In this document: positions 41,145-50,098 of the stretch, piece after piece | How positions within the stretch are numbered: position 1 is the stretch's first letter | Layout of the letters: each line of letters begins with the position of its first letter | Assembly (NCBI RefSeq): GCF_928392795.1 | Contig: NZ_CAKMTJ010000002.1 | Location: 219,509 to 283,508, forward strand | Length of the DNA stretch: 64,000 nucleotides | Direction of reading: 5' to 3' | DNA from: Rothia nasimurium | GTDB lineage: Bacteria > Actinomycetota > Actinomycetes > Actinomycetales > Micrococcaceae | The notes under the pieces: generated by a model | The model's database searches: none | The model's input: the letters and a program-made list of their open reading frames with translations, nothing else | What the model was told of the DNA's origin: nothing | Translations under genes and position numbers: made by a program

Positions 41145-42344
41145 ATGGGTGAACTTTTTTCTTTAGATAATCCGATTCAGAACTACGCCTGGGGCTCCTA
41201 CGAGACACTGGCCCTTATGCGCGGCGTCCCCGCCCCCACCGATCAGCCGGAGGCTGAGCTGTGGGTGGGCGCGCACGCGTCCGCCCCCTCCGTAGCTCAC
41301 GTGGACGGCGGCGCCTTCCCGCTCGATGCCCTGGTGGGCGAGCAGCCTGCCCGCTTCCTCAACCCGCAGCGCACCAGCGATACCTTCCCCTTCCTCTTCA
41401 AGATTCTTGCCATTGAATCCCCCCTGTCGATTCAGGTGCACCCCACCGATGAGCAGGCCCAGGCTGGGTTTGCGGACGAGAACGCCCGCGGCATCGCCCT
41501 TGACGACCCGGCCCGTAACTACAAGGATCGCTTCTCTAAGCCCGAAACCGTCATCGCCCTGTCGCCCATGCGCATCCTGACCGGCGTGCGCGAGTTCGCA
41601 GAGCTGCGCGCTATTGCCGAGCACTTCTCCCTGCCCTGGCTCACCGGGGCCCTGGGCGCGGCTAAGACCGCCAAGGAGCTGCTCACCGTCATTATCCGCA
41701 TGCCGCAGGACGCCGCCGCGGCAGCTGTCGAGCAGACCGTTGCGTCCGCGCGTACCTGGGTAGCCAAGAACGGTGAAGTTCCCGGTAGCGAATCAACCGC
41801 CGCCGGTGTTGCCGAGCTAGTAACCCTGATTGATAGCAAGTACCCCGGCGACCGCGGCCTGCTGGTCGCTCTGGTCATGAACCTGGTCTACCTTGCCCCC
41901 GGCGACTCTGCCTACACCCCCGACGGCCAGGTGCACGCCTACGTCTCGGGTACTGCTATTGAGCTGATGAACCCCTCAGATAACGTCATGCGTGCCGGCC
42001 TTACCCCCAAGCACATTGATGAGGAAGAACTCATTAAGATCCTCGGTGAGGGCCAGGGCGCACCTACTATCCAGCGTCCTACCCCTACCAGCGAGAAGGC
42101 CGCCGAGTACTCCATGTGGGATGAACGCCTGTCTGTCACCCACCTGGTCGTTGAAGAGGGCGAAACCATCACCCTGCCCCTGGCCGGTGTAGCCACCGCC
42201 CTGTGTGCAGGTGGCACCGTTGTGGTCAGCGACGAGGTCAAGACCTTTACCCTGACCGGCACCCAGTCGGTTATGTACGTGGGCGAGCCCACCGAGGTGA
42301 CCGTCACCGGCGCAGGCGAACTCTACATCGCAGCCCAGCGCTAA
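41145..42344 (+). CDS. manA: Mannose-6-phosphate isomerase, class I
   Basis: 399-aa zinc enzyme interconverting fructose-6-phosphate and mannose-6-phosphate. IQNYAWGSYETLALM is the family N-terminus, ELWVGAHASAPS binds zinc, and IQVHPTDEQAQAGF (Gln, His) and YTPDGQVHAYVSGTAIELMNPSDNV complete the metal site. Three ATG codons lie close together at the 5' end (41115, 41136 and 41145). 41145 gives the usual family start; a weak TTTGAT lies 7 nt before it, whereas GGAG is spaced 9 nt from the ATG at 41136, so the start is uncertain by three codons. Works with the divergent manB. Confidence 0.94.
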   Translation: MGELFSLDNPIQNYAWGSYETLALMRGVPAPTDQPEAELWVGAHASAPSVAHVDGGAFPLDALVGEQPARFLNPQRTSDTFPFLFKILAIESPLSIQVHPTDEQAQAGFADENARGIALDDPARNYKDRFSKPETVIALSPMRILTGVREFAELRAIAEHFSLPWLTGALGAAKTAKELLTVIIRMPQDAAAAAVEQTVASARTWVAKNGEVPGSESTAAGVAELVTLIDSKYPGDRGLLVALVMNLVYLAPGDSAYTPDGQVHAYVSGTAIELMNPSDNVMRAGLTPKHIDEEELIKILGEGQGAPTIQRPTPTSEKAAEYSMWDERLSVTHLVVEEGETITLPLAGVATALCAGGTVVVSDEVKTFTLTGTQSVMYVGEPTEVTVTGAGELYIAAQR

Positions 42345-42484
42345 GGCGGAAGGACACCGCCGCGCGGCGCCTTTCCGTCATCTAGAGCAGGTGCGGGGGA
42401 GAGCTGGGTAAAGTAGGTAGGGACGACGTCCGGCGCTCTATCCCCTAGCCGGGGGAAGGGCCGATAACTCCTACAAGGAAGCCC

Positions 42485-42754
42485 ATGAAAATCATTCTGA
42501 CTGTCACCGGCCTTGACCACGAAGGTATCATTGCCGGTGTCACCACCAAGCTCGCTGAGCGCAAGGTTAACATCGAGAACCTGTCGCAGACCCTCATGCA
42601 GGGCTACTTCACCATGATTCTGCAGGGCAGCTTTGACGATTCTGCCCAGTCGATTACCGACCTGCAAGAGGCTATGAAGTCGGTTGAAGAAGAGCAGCGC
42701 GTGCAGATTCGTATTCAGTCTGACGCCATCTTCCAGGCCATGCACACCCTCTAG
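42485..42754 (+). CDS. ACT-domain protein, UPF0237 family
   Basis: 89-aa small regulatory-type ACT domain (MKIILTVTGLDHEGIIAGVTTKLAERKVNIENLSQTLMQGYF, here noted by the DHEGIIAGV turn and the KVNIENLSQ strand). AAGGAAG precedes the ATG. The next gene, UPF0210, begins 12 nt downstream. The two families occur together across many bacteria and archaea. The ACT domain probably binds an amino acid or other small effector and controls its partner; neither function is established. Confidence 0.9.
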   Translation: MKIILTVTGLDHEGIIAGVTTKLAERKVNIENLSQTLMQGYFTMILQGSFDDSAQSITDLQEAMKSVEEEQRVQIRIQSDAIFQAMHTL

Positions 42755-42766
42755 GAGTTACCGACT

Positions 42767-44131
42767 ATGTTTAGTGACCGTTCCGGTAACATTCTTGAGA
42801 CCCTGCAGATGATCGAGGAAGACAAGCTCGATATCCGCACGGTTACCATGGGCATCTCTCTGCTGGACTGTGCCGACTCTGACGGCGCTGTGGCCCGCCA
42901 GAAGATTTACGACAAAATTACCTCCCGGGCAGCCCGCCTGGTCGAGGTGGCTGAGGGCATTGAGGCTGAACTCGGTATCCCCATCATCAATAAGCGCATC
43001 TCGGTGACCCCAATTGCCCTGGTAGCGGGTGCCTCAAACGACGAGGACTACGTTGAGTTCGCCAAGACCCTGGACGCTGCTGCCAAGGCCGTGGGCGTTA
43101 ACTTCATCGGTGGCTTCACCGCCCTGGTTGATAAGGGCGCTACCCCGGCCGATGAGAAGCTCATGCGCTCTATCCCGCGTGCCCTCAACGAAACCGACGT
43201 GGTCTGTGCTTCAGTGAACATCGGCTCTTCCCGTGCCGGTATCAATATGACCGCCGTGCGCACCATGGGTGAGGTTATTCGCGAGACCGCTGAGGGCTCT
43301 GCTGAGGCCCACGGCTTTGGCTGCTCCAAGCTGGTGGTCTTTGCCAACGCTGTCTCTGACAACCCCTTCATGGCAGGTGCCTTCCACGGGGTGCAGGAGG
43401 CCGATACCGTTATCTCGGTGGGCGTCTCTGGCCCCGGTGTGGTCAAGCGGGCTCTGGAGAAGGTGCGCGGGGCGTCCTTCGACGACTGTGCTGAGGCCAT
43501 TAAGAAGGCGGCCTTCAAGATTACCCGCATGGGCCAGCTGGTGGGCACCCTGGCCGCTGAGCGCCTGGGCGTGGAGTTCGGCATCGTCGATCTTTCCCTG
43601 GCCCCCACCGCCGAGGTGGGCGACTCGGTAGCCCACGTGCTCGAAGAGATGGGCCTGGAATCGGTGGGTACCCACGGCACTGTTGCTGCCCTGGCTCTGC
43701 TCAATGACGCGGTGAAGAAGGGTGGGCTCATGGCCTGCTCGCACGTGGGTGGCCTGTCAGGCTCCTTCATTCCGATTTCTGAGGATATCGGCATGATTGA
43801 GGCCGCTGCTGCCGGCAAGATTACCCTGGATAAGCTCGAAGCCATGACCGCGATTTGTTCCGTGGGCCTGGACATGGTGGCCATTCCCGGCGATACTTCT
43901 GCCGCCACGATTTCGGCCATGATTGCCGATGAAGCAGCCATCGGCGTCATGAACCACAAGACCACCGCGGTGCGCGTTATCCCGGCGATTGGCCTGGAGG
44001 TTGGCGAGATGGTGGAGTTTGGTGGTCTGCTGGGCCGCGCCCCCGTCATGCCTGCCCACCCCGAGTCGGCTGAGGTCTTTGTGGCCCGTGGCGGGCGTAT
44101 TCCTTCTCCGGTGCACGGCTTCCGCAACTAG
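42767..44131 (+). CDS. UPF0210 / PFL-family protein (DUF711)
   Basis: 454-aa protein of the DUF711 family, structurally related to pyruvate formate-lyase-like barrels but lacking a known activity. Conserved stretches: [84 protein letters not shown] and [18 protein letters not shown]. Cotranscribed with the ACT-domain gene. Full length. Function unknown; it is widely conserved as a pair with the ACT protein. Confidence 0.9.
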   Translation: MFSDRSGNILETLQMIEEDKLDIRTVTMGISLLDCADSDGAVARQKIYDKITSRAARLVEVAEGIEAELGIPIINKRISVTPIALVAGASNDEDYVEFAKTLDAAAKAVGVNFIGGFTALVDKGATPADEKLMRSIPRALNETDVVCASVNIGSSRAGINMTAVRTMGEVIRETAEGSAEAHGFGCSKLVVFANAVSDNPFMAGAFHGVQEADTVISVGVSGPGVVKRALEKVRGASFDDCAEAIKKAAFKITRMGQLVGTLAAERLGVEFGIVDLSLAPTAEVGDSVAHVLEEMGLESVGTHGTVAALALLNDAVKKGGLMACSHVGGLSGSFIPISEDIGMIEAAAAGKITLDKLEAMTAICSVGLDMVAIPGDTSAATISAMIADEAAIGVMNHKTTAVRVIPAIGLEVGEMVEFGGLLGRAPVMPAHPESAEVFVARGGRIPSPVHGFRN

Positions 44132-44155
44132 CGACTGTGGTTAGTTGAGGTAGAC

Positions 44156-44213
44156 CAACAGGGGTGCTTTCTAGCCGGGCGAATCTCGCCCCGGCTAGAA
44201 AGCACCCCTGTTG
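44156..44213 (+). terminator. Terminator of the UPF0237/UPF0210 operon
   Basis: CAACAGGGGTGCTTTCTAGC and onward (44156-44178) is exactly inverted at 44191-44213: a 23-bp stem and a 12-nt loop. Confidence 0.9.
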
Positions 44214-44276
44214 TGTTTCGCTGGCTTTGAAAGCCCAACGAGTGCTTGCGGACCCACTTAATACTTGGATGTGCTT

Positions 44277-44537
44277 CTAGGCTCCAGCCTGGTCTGCCGC
44301 TTTGAAGCCATCAAAAATCGCTTGGGTAGCTGAGCGTATTTGATCAAAATTGTTGGTACCGGTGCTGAGTAAAGTATCAAGCTCGCTCATCGCGAGACTA
44401 TGTGCCTCTACTAGGGCATCTTTACCATGGGTGGTCTGTGCCGCTGGTAGCGATGCGGACTCTGCAAAGGCTCTGTTACCAGCCTCAAATGAACTAATAG
44501 CTTCTTGAAGCTGATCAAAATGTATTTCTAAAGACAT
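44277..44537 (-). CDS. Small helical protein, WXG100/ESX-like
   Basis: 86-aa protein predicted to be an alpha-helical hairpin: one long helix (FDQLQEAISSFEAGNRAFAES), a turn (AAQTTHGKDA), a second helix (VEAHSLAMSELDTLL) and a third short one. Size and architecture match WXG100/EsxA-type proteins, but the Trp-x-Gly turn itself is absent. No signal peptide. The gene is the last of an operon: it starts 2 nt after the stop codon of the lipoprotein and has GGAG upstream. Likely a secretion partner or chaperone of the 701-aa protein; inferred from context. Confidence 0.6.
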   Translation of the reverse strand: MSLEIHFDQLQEAISSFEAGNRAFAESASLPAAQTTHGKDALVEAHSLAMSELDTLLSTGTNNFDQIRSATQAIFDGFKAADQAGA

Positions 44538-44539
44538 AA

Positions 44540-45166
44540 CTACTCCTGGCTGGGCGTGGGTGTGGGCGTGGTGTTGAAGCGTTCGTTGAAGTCTCCTAGG
44601 TAGCTGGGGCTGTTGCCTCCGAATTCTTTAGCGCAGAGGGAGTCCATCCGCAGCATCTGCATGAGACGGCCTTCTTTGTAGTAGACGGAGTAAATCAGAC
44701 GGGTACTCAGGGGCGTAATAGCGCTGATCTGCTTTTCATGTTTTCCCACGACGGTGTAGGCGATGTCAGTGGTGCCTTGGCTACGCCAGTAGTTGGCGAC
44801 TTTCTCTAGCTCCTGGTCAATATTGACAGGATCAGTTTCTTGGAGGGCTGTTGAGACATGGAGGGTGGCGTACGCAGATTCGTTGTCGTCTTCGGTCAGG
44901 TAGCAATGAGTGCCGGGAAGATCGTAGCGCATATCGGTGCTGGTTGGGTCAACGGCTGAGGTTTCTGCCCCGTCATAGTAGTAGGGGGCGTTGCCGCTGG
45001 CGGTGATGCTGCCGTTGCGGTAGGTCATCCATTCGTCGATGATGTCTTGGACGGGTGCTTGGATGTAGCGTTCTGAGTCTTCCACGGGGCCTCCTTGATG
45101 GGTGGAACAGGCTGATACGGTAAGAAGAACTAGCAACGAGGCTGCTGCTCTTAGTTGGTTTTTCAC
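44540..45166 (-). CDS. Hypothetical lipoprotein, operon with alpha/beta hydrolase
   Basis: 208-aa secreted lipoprotein. MKNQLRAAASLLVLLTVSAC is a signal peptide with lipobox VSAC; the Cys is about residue 20. The mature part is hydrophilic (YIQAPVQDIIDEWMTYRNGS, then DLPGTHCYLTEDDNESAYATLHV) with a few further cysteines (HCYL and LCAKEF). No known domain recognised. The GTG start at 45166 overlaps the last base of the hydrolase stop codon (TAGTG), so translation is coupled. AAGGAACG is upstream. It could anchor, inhibit or protect against the neighbouring hydrolase. Confidence 0.75.
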   Translation of the reverse strand: MKNQLRAAASLLVLLTVSACSTHQGGPVEDSERYIQAPVQDIIDEWMTYRNGSITASGNAPYYYDGAETSAVDPTSTDMRYDLPGTHCYLTEDDNESAYATLHVSTALQETDPVNIDQELEKVANYWRSQGTTDIAYTVVGKHEKQISAITPLSTRLIYSVYYKEGRLMQMLRMDSLCAKEFGGNSPSYLGDFNERFNTTPTPTPSQE

Positions 45167-47271
45167 TAGTCGTTCCTTTTTGGATCAACATCTAGGGGCT
45201 GAGGAGCAGAAGGCTGTTCATCAGGGGTGAACCGGATATCCCCGGCAGGAATCTCGTCAACCTGCCCGGTAGTAATATAAATCCCAGCCCTATAGGTGGT
45301 AGAACCAGGGGTGTTATAGCCCACGCCACCCTTGGGATGAACATCGTGGCCCTGCACCGCCATGCCCTCACCATCAGCAGAAACCTCAGCTGAGACCTCA
45401 AAACTATTTTCGAAAGTGCGGGGATCCAAACGTAAGCTGGAGTTGATACCAAGCTGGGCAACCCAATCAGCATCGGCTAGGGCACTGTACATCTGCGGCC
45501 GGCCCTGATCGTCTTTAGCCAGGTGCTCAAACAGAGCAGCATCATAGTATCTAACCCACCCCGCTGAACCCACATTATAGTAAGCCTGAACAGGAGTCTG
45601 CACCTTGTGGATTGTCTCCCCGGCGGTGGTGGAACCGTAGGAATGATTCCACAAGTACACCTTGCGGTTCTGCTCCTCAAGGGAGAAAGAGTTGCCCAGA
45701 ACGTTGAGAGCATCCACAGAATTGGCGTTACGTTCAGCAGCCCGGCGGGCGTCTCCCATGCTCAGCACATCCAACCCCTGAGGGGTCACATAGTTGAGAT
45801 TGAGGATAATCGCATGTTCAACCTGCGATGGATGGCGTTTATAGGCTATTTTTTGATCCTGGTAGATGCTCTGGCCCATACGCGCCATATCACCACCATC
45901 GGGATCCAAGCTGGCGTAGGTGTGATTGAGCATGCCCGGGTTCAGAATCGTCACCGCATCAGCCTCATCCAAATCACCGTAGGCAAGGCTTATGAGCACA
46001 TCATCGGTAGCCTCAAGGTCGAGCTTCTTGGTTTGACCGCGTGGATCCACGTAGGTTTCCGTATTCATCAGGCTCAGATCAAGATTGATGAGGCTACGCC
46101 GAACACCGTTTTGCTCGTACTCAAGCGCCCATTGCACCCTGTTCAGAGCCTTCTGAGCGTGCTCTGAGGTCAGCTCCGGGTGAGCCAAATAGAAGTCGAG
46201 TAGCAGCCGGTTGGCTGCGTCCCTATCGCTGTAGCGCACCCCCTCAAGGTTGCCAACAAACCCCGGCATATGCGTTACCAGGGCAGCACGCTGAGTAGCC
46301 GTCAGGCCAAACTCCTGGAACCCATCAGCATTCCACCAGTCTCGCACCACCAGGGCGTTATCCTTGCCCTGGTGTGAAACCGCCACCGGTAAACGTGCTA
46401 ATTCCGGGTAAGCTGCCGCGTAATCTGCAATCTCAGCAGGACTAAGCTGAGCCAAAGAAGCCAGGTACTCTTTGAGAGCATCCGGGCTTTCATAAGCCTT
46501 TTTAGCTAGATTAGCTAATGTTTTGGCTGAAACCGGTGGTCTGCTTCGCATGGTTTCTGCAGACAAATCAAATAGGCTAACTTCACCAGAGGCCCGCGCG
46601 AGGGAAGGGGTGAAGGCCCCACGCGCGCCCCTCACTCGGGCCACAAGGTCACCTGTAGGTGTTAGCAGGTAGGAACCCTGTGCTGTAGCAGCCGCTGCAC
46701 TATACTCACTGGCTAGTTCCCGTATCACCTGACGCTGTTGCTCCAAGACATCCTGGGCATCCTCCAGTTGTCCGCTAACCCTTCGTAACTGCTGCTGAGC
46801 CTCCGCCCTTTCAGAGCCTGCCTCCAAAAAATCAATATCGGCAGAGAGAAAAGAAACTTTGGCTGATAGCTCATCAATCTGCTCCTGGGCTTGCGTGGCT
46901 ATACGGTGGGCTGTATGGGCGCGTGACTGTAAGCGCGCCATAATGCCAGCCCACCTCTGCGCGACCTCGCTCATGCGCAGTAGTTCGGCTTTAGCATGGC
47001 CGGTGAAAAGCGCACCCGCATTCAAGGACTCGTTCACATAGCGCATCTGGTAGCCCTTGCCAGCTATAGATGCCGTAGTGTTGAAAGAGACAACAGCTGT
47101 GTCAAGTGCCTGCGCCTTATCGCGCCACATTGCAGAAATACAATGCCACTCAAATGGGTGTCCCGGGGCTGGATCGCCGGTATCAAAAAGTGACCAATCA
47201 CTCGGGTAAACTCCCACAGAAAAAGCGGTAGGTGAATTAGTGGCCTGCGAAAAATTACCCAGAGTTGACAC
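45166..47271 (-). CDS. Helical domain plus alpha/beta-hydrolase (DUF1023-like) protein, 701 aa
   Basis: Large protein with no signal peptide. Residues about 40-200 are predicted helical with coiled-coil heptads (QEQIDELSAKVSFLSADID, then QQQLRRVSGQLEDAQDVLEQ), resembling an ESX-type secretion domain. Residues about 250-400 form a helical linker. From about 430 on it resembles actinobacterial DUF1023 hydrolases: NPGMLNHTYASLDPDGGDM, NLNYVTPQGLD, a nucleophile elbow WNHSYGSTTAG (Ser544; Asn replaces the usual Gly before His), and a likely catalytic His in QGHDVHPKGGVGY (642 or 645). It starts at a GTG with GGAG upstream and heads the three-gene operon. Substrate and secretion are unproven. Confidence 0.7.
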   Translation of the reverse strand: MSTLGNFSQATNSPTAFSVGVYPSDWSLFDTGDPAPGHPFEWHCISAMWRDKAQALDTAVVSFNTTASIAGKGYQMRYVNESLNAGALFTGHAKAELLRMSEVAQRWAGIMARLQSRAHTAHRIATQAQEQIDELSAKVSFLSADIDFLEAGSERAEAQQQLRRVSGQLEDAQDVLEQQRQVIRELASEYSAAAATAQGSYLLTPTGDLVARVRGARGAFTPSLARASGEVSLFDLSAETMRSRPPVSAKTLANLAKKAYESPDALKEYLASLAQLSPAEIADYAAAYPELARLPVAVSHQGKDNALVVRDWWNADGFQEFGLTATQRAALVTHMPGFVGNLEGVRYSDRDAANRLLLDFYLAHPELTSEHAQKALNRVQWALEYEQNGVRRSLINLDLSLMNTETYVDPRGQTKKLDLEATDDVLISLAYGDLDEADAVTILNPGMLNHTYASLDPDGGDMARMGQSIYQDQKIAYKRHPSQVEHAIILNLNYVTPQGLDVLSMGDARRAAERNANSVDALNVLGNSFSLEEQNRKVYLWNHSYGSTTAGETIHKVQTPVQAYYNVGSAGWVRYYDAALFEHLAKDDQGRPQMYSALADADWVAQLGINSSLRLDPRTFENSFEVSAEVSADGEGMAVQGHDVHPKGGVGYNTPGSTTYRAGIYITTGQVDEIPAGDIRFTPDEQPSAPQPLDVDPKRND

Positions 47272-47423
47272 TGCAAAATCTCCTAGTTGCTTTAATCAGC
47301 TTCAGTTTATTCAAAGATAACATTCACCGAGTAGCCAGAACCCGCACCGTAACCTACTTGCGGATGCAGCCCATTTTTCTATAATTTTGGCGTTGAGGCA
47401 GCAGTAGATTCTCTGCTGATTGG

Positions 47424-48077
47424 CTACTTACCAGGGGTGAGCGGCACCGTCACGTAGGGCAGGAACCAGCCGATGAGGGGCCCCACGGTAAAGGCGATGA
47501 GCAGGGTACCCACACCGAAGTGGCCGCCCATGGCGATACCGGCTGCCACCACGGTCACCTCAAGCACGGTGCGCACTAGCCAGACGGGCCGGCCGGTAAC
47601 CCTCACCAGCCCGGTCATCAGACCGTCGCGCGGGCCGGAGCCGAATTGGGCCCCCAGGTAGAGGGCGTCAAAAAAGGAAAAGGCCAGAATGCCAACCGCC
47701 AGATAGACCCACTGAGCGAGAACCCCGGTGGGATCGGGAATCAGATCCATAGCTATATCAGCTGAGAGTCCCACCAAAACAGCGTTAGCCAGGGTGCCGA
47801 GGCCCGGCATTTCCTTGAGGGGCAGCCAGAAGAGCAGCACCACAAAAGAGGTAGCGATGGTCAGGACCCCGTAGCTGAGCCCGGTCATTTCCATCAGGCC
47901 CAGGGTGAGCACATCCCAGCCCAGGGCACCCAGGCCTGCCTTAATGAGCAGGGCGCAGGAGGCCCCGAAGCCCACCAGCCCCACCACGAGCAGAGGCAGG
48001 CGCAGGGTAAGCTTGCCTGCGCGTAGCTGCTGTAGGGGCCCTAGGTGGGCAAGCGGACGGGGAGCGGACTGGGCCAT
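47424..48077 (-). CDS. YczE/YyaS-like membrane protein
   Basis: 217-aa polytopic membrane protein, about five or six hydrophobic segments. The family pattern GFGASCALLIKAGLGALGWDVL, then MEMTGLSYGVLTI, GTLANAVLVGLSADIAMDLIP and LGAQFGSGPRDGLMTGL (the conserved GPRDGLM loop) is clear. Function is not known; relatives are annotated as integral membrane or possible transporter proteins. The start codon has AGAAAG upstream. The intergenic gap to the hydrolase operon holds no gene, and the 33-nt gap to holB suggests separate or read-through transcription. Confidence 0.8.
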   Translation of the reverse strand: MAQSAPRPLAHLGPLQQLRAGKLTLRLPLLVVGLVGFGASCALLIKAGLGALGWDVLTLGLMEMTGLSYGVLTIATSFVVLLFWLPLKEMPGLGTLANAVLVGLSADIAMDLIPDPTGVLAQWVYLAVGILAFSFFDALYLGAQFGSGPRDGLMTGLVRVTGRPVWLVRTVLEVTVVAAGIAMGGHFGVGTLLIAFTVGPLIGWFLPYVTVPLTPGK

Positions 48078-48110
48078 GTGGGTGCTTTCTGGCAGGAGAA
48101 GGGCAGGGAG

Positions 48111-49268
48111 CTAGGCGATAAAGCTGGTCATCATGGCCTCAAAAGCCAGACGGGCTCCGGCATTGGTGCGGATGCGGCGGCGGGTGGTAGCGACCGTATC
48201 GAGGTGGGCTAGGGTGCGCTCGGGGCTGGTGCGCTCGGCGTAGGCGTAGATATCGTCGGCCAGGTGGGCGTTGATAATCTCTGCCCCGGTGGAGAGCTGC
48301 ACGGTCAGCACATCGCGGAAGACAGTTTGAATGTCGGCTAGAAAACGGTCGAGGGTGTCGGTCTGAATGCGCTTGGCGCGGCGTTTCTGATCTTCTTCAA
48401 GCTGGCGTACTTGGGCGCGGTGGGTGGGGGAGAGCTTTTCGCCGTCCTCGTAGCCCAGGGCGGTGAGCAGGGCGGAGCGTTCCGCCTCATTGCGGACCTC
48501 AGCATCGGCTTCGGCTTCTGCCTCGGCGATGGTGATGAGGTCGTCGGCTGCTTCCATGGCGGCGGCGATGGAGCGCAGGGTAATGGGCATCTGCACCACG
48601 GTGCTGCGGCGTTTGCGGGCTTCTGCGTCGGTGGCTAGCTTGTGGGCGACCTCCAGGTTGCCCTGGGCTAGGCGGGCGACGAAATCTGCCTGCTGGGGTT
48701 CTAGGTTCTCCCCGCGGGCCTGCGCGTCGGCAAGAAGCCGGGCGGCGACGTCCGCCACCGAGGGCAGGCGTAGCTTGACCGGGCGGCAGCGGGAGCGAAT
48801 GGTAACCAGGACGTCCGCGGGCGAGGGAGCGGTGAGCAGCCAGATGGTGTAGGGCGGGGGCTCTTCAATAGCCTTGAGTAGCACGTTGGAGGTGCGCTCG
48901 GGCATGCGGTCGGCGTCCTCAATGAGCATGACGCGCCAGCGCCCTACCGCGGGGCGATCTTGGGCTTTGACCACGAAGTCGCGGGCCTCTTCGATGGTGA
49001 TGGTTGTCTTTTCGGTGGTGAAGTGCAGGAAGTCGGCGTGGGAGCCACTGAGCACCGTCTGGCAAGAGCGGCAGTGCCCGCAGCCCCGGGCAGCCGGGTC
49101 TGGCTGGTCGCAGAGCAGGGCGGCGGCGAAGGCTAGGGCAGCGGTGGAGCGTCCCGCACCGGGAGGGCCGGTGAAGAGCCAGGCGTGGGTTGGTTTCTCT
49201 TCGGCGGCGGCGCGGGTGAGCTGGGCGCGTACGTCGAGCTGGCCGGTGAGGGTGTCAAAGACGCTCAT
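48111..49268 (-). CDS. holB: DNA polymerase III delta' subunit
   Basis: 385-aa clamp-loader subunit. AWLFTGPPGAGRSTAALAFAAALLC is the (degenerate) P-loop, followed by the zinc module CGHCRSCQTVLSGSHAD. VLLKAIEEPPPYTIWLL and TIRSRCRPVKLRLPS (the SRC motif that contacts the partner ATPase) are typical. Longer than the E. coli protein because of an Ala/Glu-rich insertion around RNEAERSALLTALGYEDG. The start codon overlaps the tmk stop codon by 4 nt (ATGA), the usual tmk-holB coupling. It loads the sliding clamp together with DnaX and HolA, encoded elsewhere. Confidence 0.95.
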   Translation of the reverse strand: MSVFDTLTGQLDVRAQLTRAAAEEKPTHAWLFTGPPGAGRSTAALAFAAALLCDQPDPAARGCGHCRSCQTVLSGSHADFLHFTTEKTTITIEEARDFVVKAQDRPAVGRWRVMLIEDADRMPERTSNVLLKAIEEPPPYTIWLLTAPSPADVLVTIRSRCRPVKLRLPSVADVAARLLADAQARGENLEPQQADFVARLAQGNLEVAHKLATDAEARKRRSTVVQMPITLRSIAAAMEAADDLITIAEAEAEADAEVRNEAERSALLTALGYEDGEKLSPTHRAQVRQLEEDQKRRAKRIQTDTLDRFLADIQTVFRDVLTVQLSTGAEIINAHLADDIYAYAERTSPERTLAHLDTVATTRRRIRTNAGARLAFEAMMTSFIA

Positions 49269-49969
49269 GCGATACTCCCCAGGGCTGCTGCCAGCACGTC
49301 GGCGTGGACGTCCTCGATCGGGCGGGCGCCGTCAATGCGGGTGTACCGCTCGGGGCTGGCGTCGGCTAGCTGCTGGAAGGTGGCGTGTAGGGTGCGGTGG
49401 AAGGCGTCATCTGCCGATTCCATGCGGTCGGCAGCCCCCCGGGCGCCTGCGCGGGAGCGTCCTTCGGCCAGGGGCACATCGAGCAGAATGGTGGTGTTGG
49501 GCAGCAGATTAGAGGTGGCCCAGCGGCTGAGGTCGACTACGGTGTCAATGCCCAGGCCGCGGCCTGCCCCCTGGTAGGCGGCTGATGAGTCGATGTAGCG
49601 GTCACAGAGCACCACCTGCCCGGCTTCAAGGGCGGGCAGGATTTTCTGGTGGGCGTGGGCCGCGCGGGAGGCAGCAAAAATCAGGGCCTCGGTGTGGGGG
49701 TCAATCTCGCCGTTGCCGTGCTCAAGAACTAGCGCGCGGAGTTTCTCACCGATGTCGGTTCCGCCTGGTTCGCGGGTGACCAGCACCGAGTAGCCTCGCT
49801 GGGTGAGGGCCTCGGCCAGGAGTTTAATCTGGGTGGTTTTGCCCGAGCCGTCCCCGCCTTCGAAGGCGATAAAGGTGCCGGGGTAGGGGCGGGCCGCGCT
49901 GCTCGCGTCCGCCGGGAGGGTGCGGACGCCCGGGTCGGCTTCTGGGGTGTAAGAAAGTGCGTGGGTCAC
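49265..49969 (-). CDS. tmk: Thymidylate kinase
   Basis: 234-aa enzyme phosphorylating dTMP to dTDP. FIAFEGGDGSGKTTQIKLLAEAL is the P-loop, VTREPGGTDIGEKLR the DR/RE-type substrate loop, and CDRYIDSSAAYQGAGRGLG the lid and dTMP-binding segment. It has an N-terminal extension of about 28 residues before the kinase core. The GTG at 49969 has TAGGCT exactly 7 nt upstream and looks leaderless. It overlaps holB by 4 nt. Confidence 0.95.
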   Translation of the reverse strand: MTHALSYTPEADPGVRTLPADASSAARPYPGTFIAFEGGDGSGKTTQIKLLAEALTQRGYSVLVTREPGGTDIGEKLRALVLEHGNGEIDPHTEALIFAASRAAHAHQKILPALEAGQVVLCDRYIDSSAAYQGAGRGLGIDTVVDLSRWATSNLLPNTTILLDVPLAEGRSRAGARGAADRMESADDAFHRTLHATFQQLADASPERYTRIDGARPIEDVHADVLAAALGSIA

Positions 49970-49976
49970 GGGTATA

Positions 49977-49982
49977 AGCCTA
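49977..49982 (-). promoter_or_regulatory. -10 box (TAGGCT) for leaderless tmk
   Basis: On the minus strand: TAGGCT, 7 nt (TATACCC), GTG. Confidence 0.5.
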
Positions 49983-50085
49983 CCAAGGCGCTGCGCCTGC
50001 CGTCCGGTCTACCCGAGACTACTCTCTAGCCCGTCCCATATGTCACCCTGTGGCGTACCCCTGGCACTGGGCCTAGTGCTGCGCG

Positions 50086-50091
50086 TATCGT
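50086..50091 (+). promoter_or_regulatory. -10 box (TATCGT) for the leaderless trans-sulfuration gene
   Basis: TATCGT, 7 nt (TGAATCT), ATG at 50099. Confidence 0.5.
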
Positions 50092-50098
50092 TGAATCT

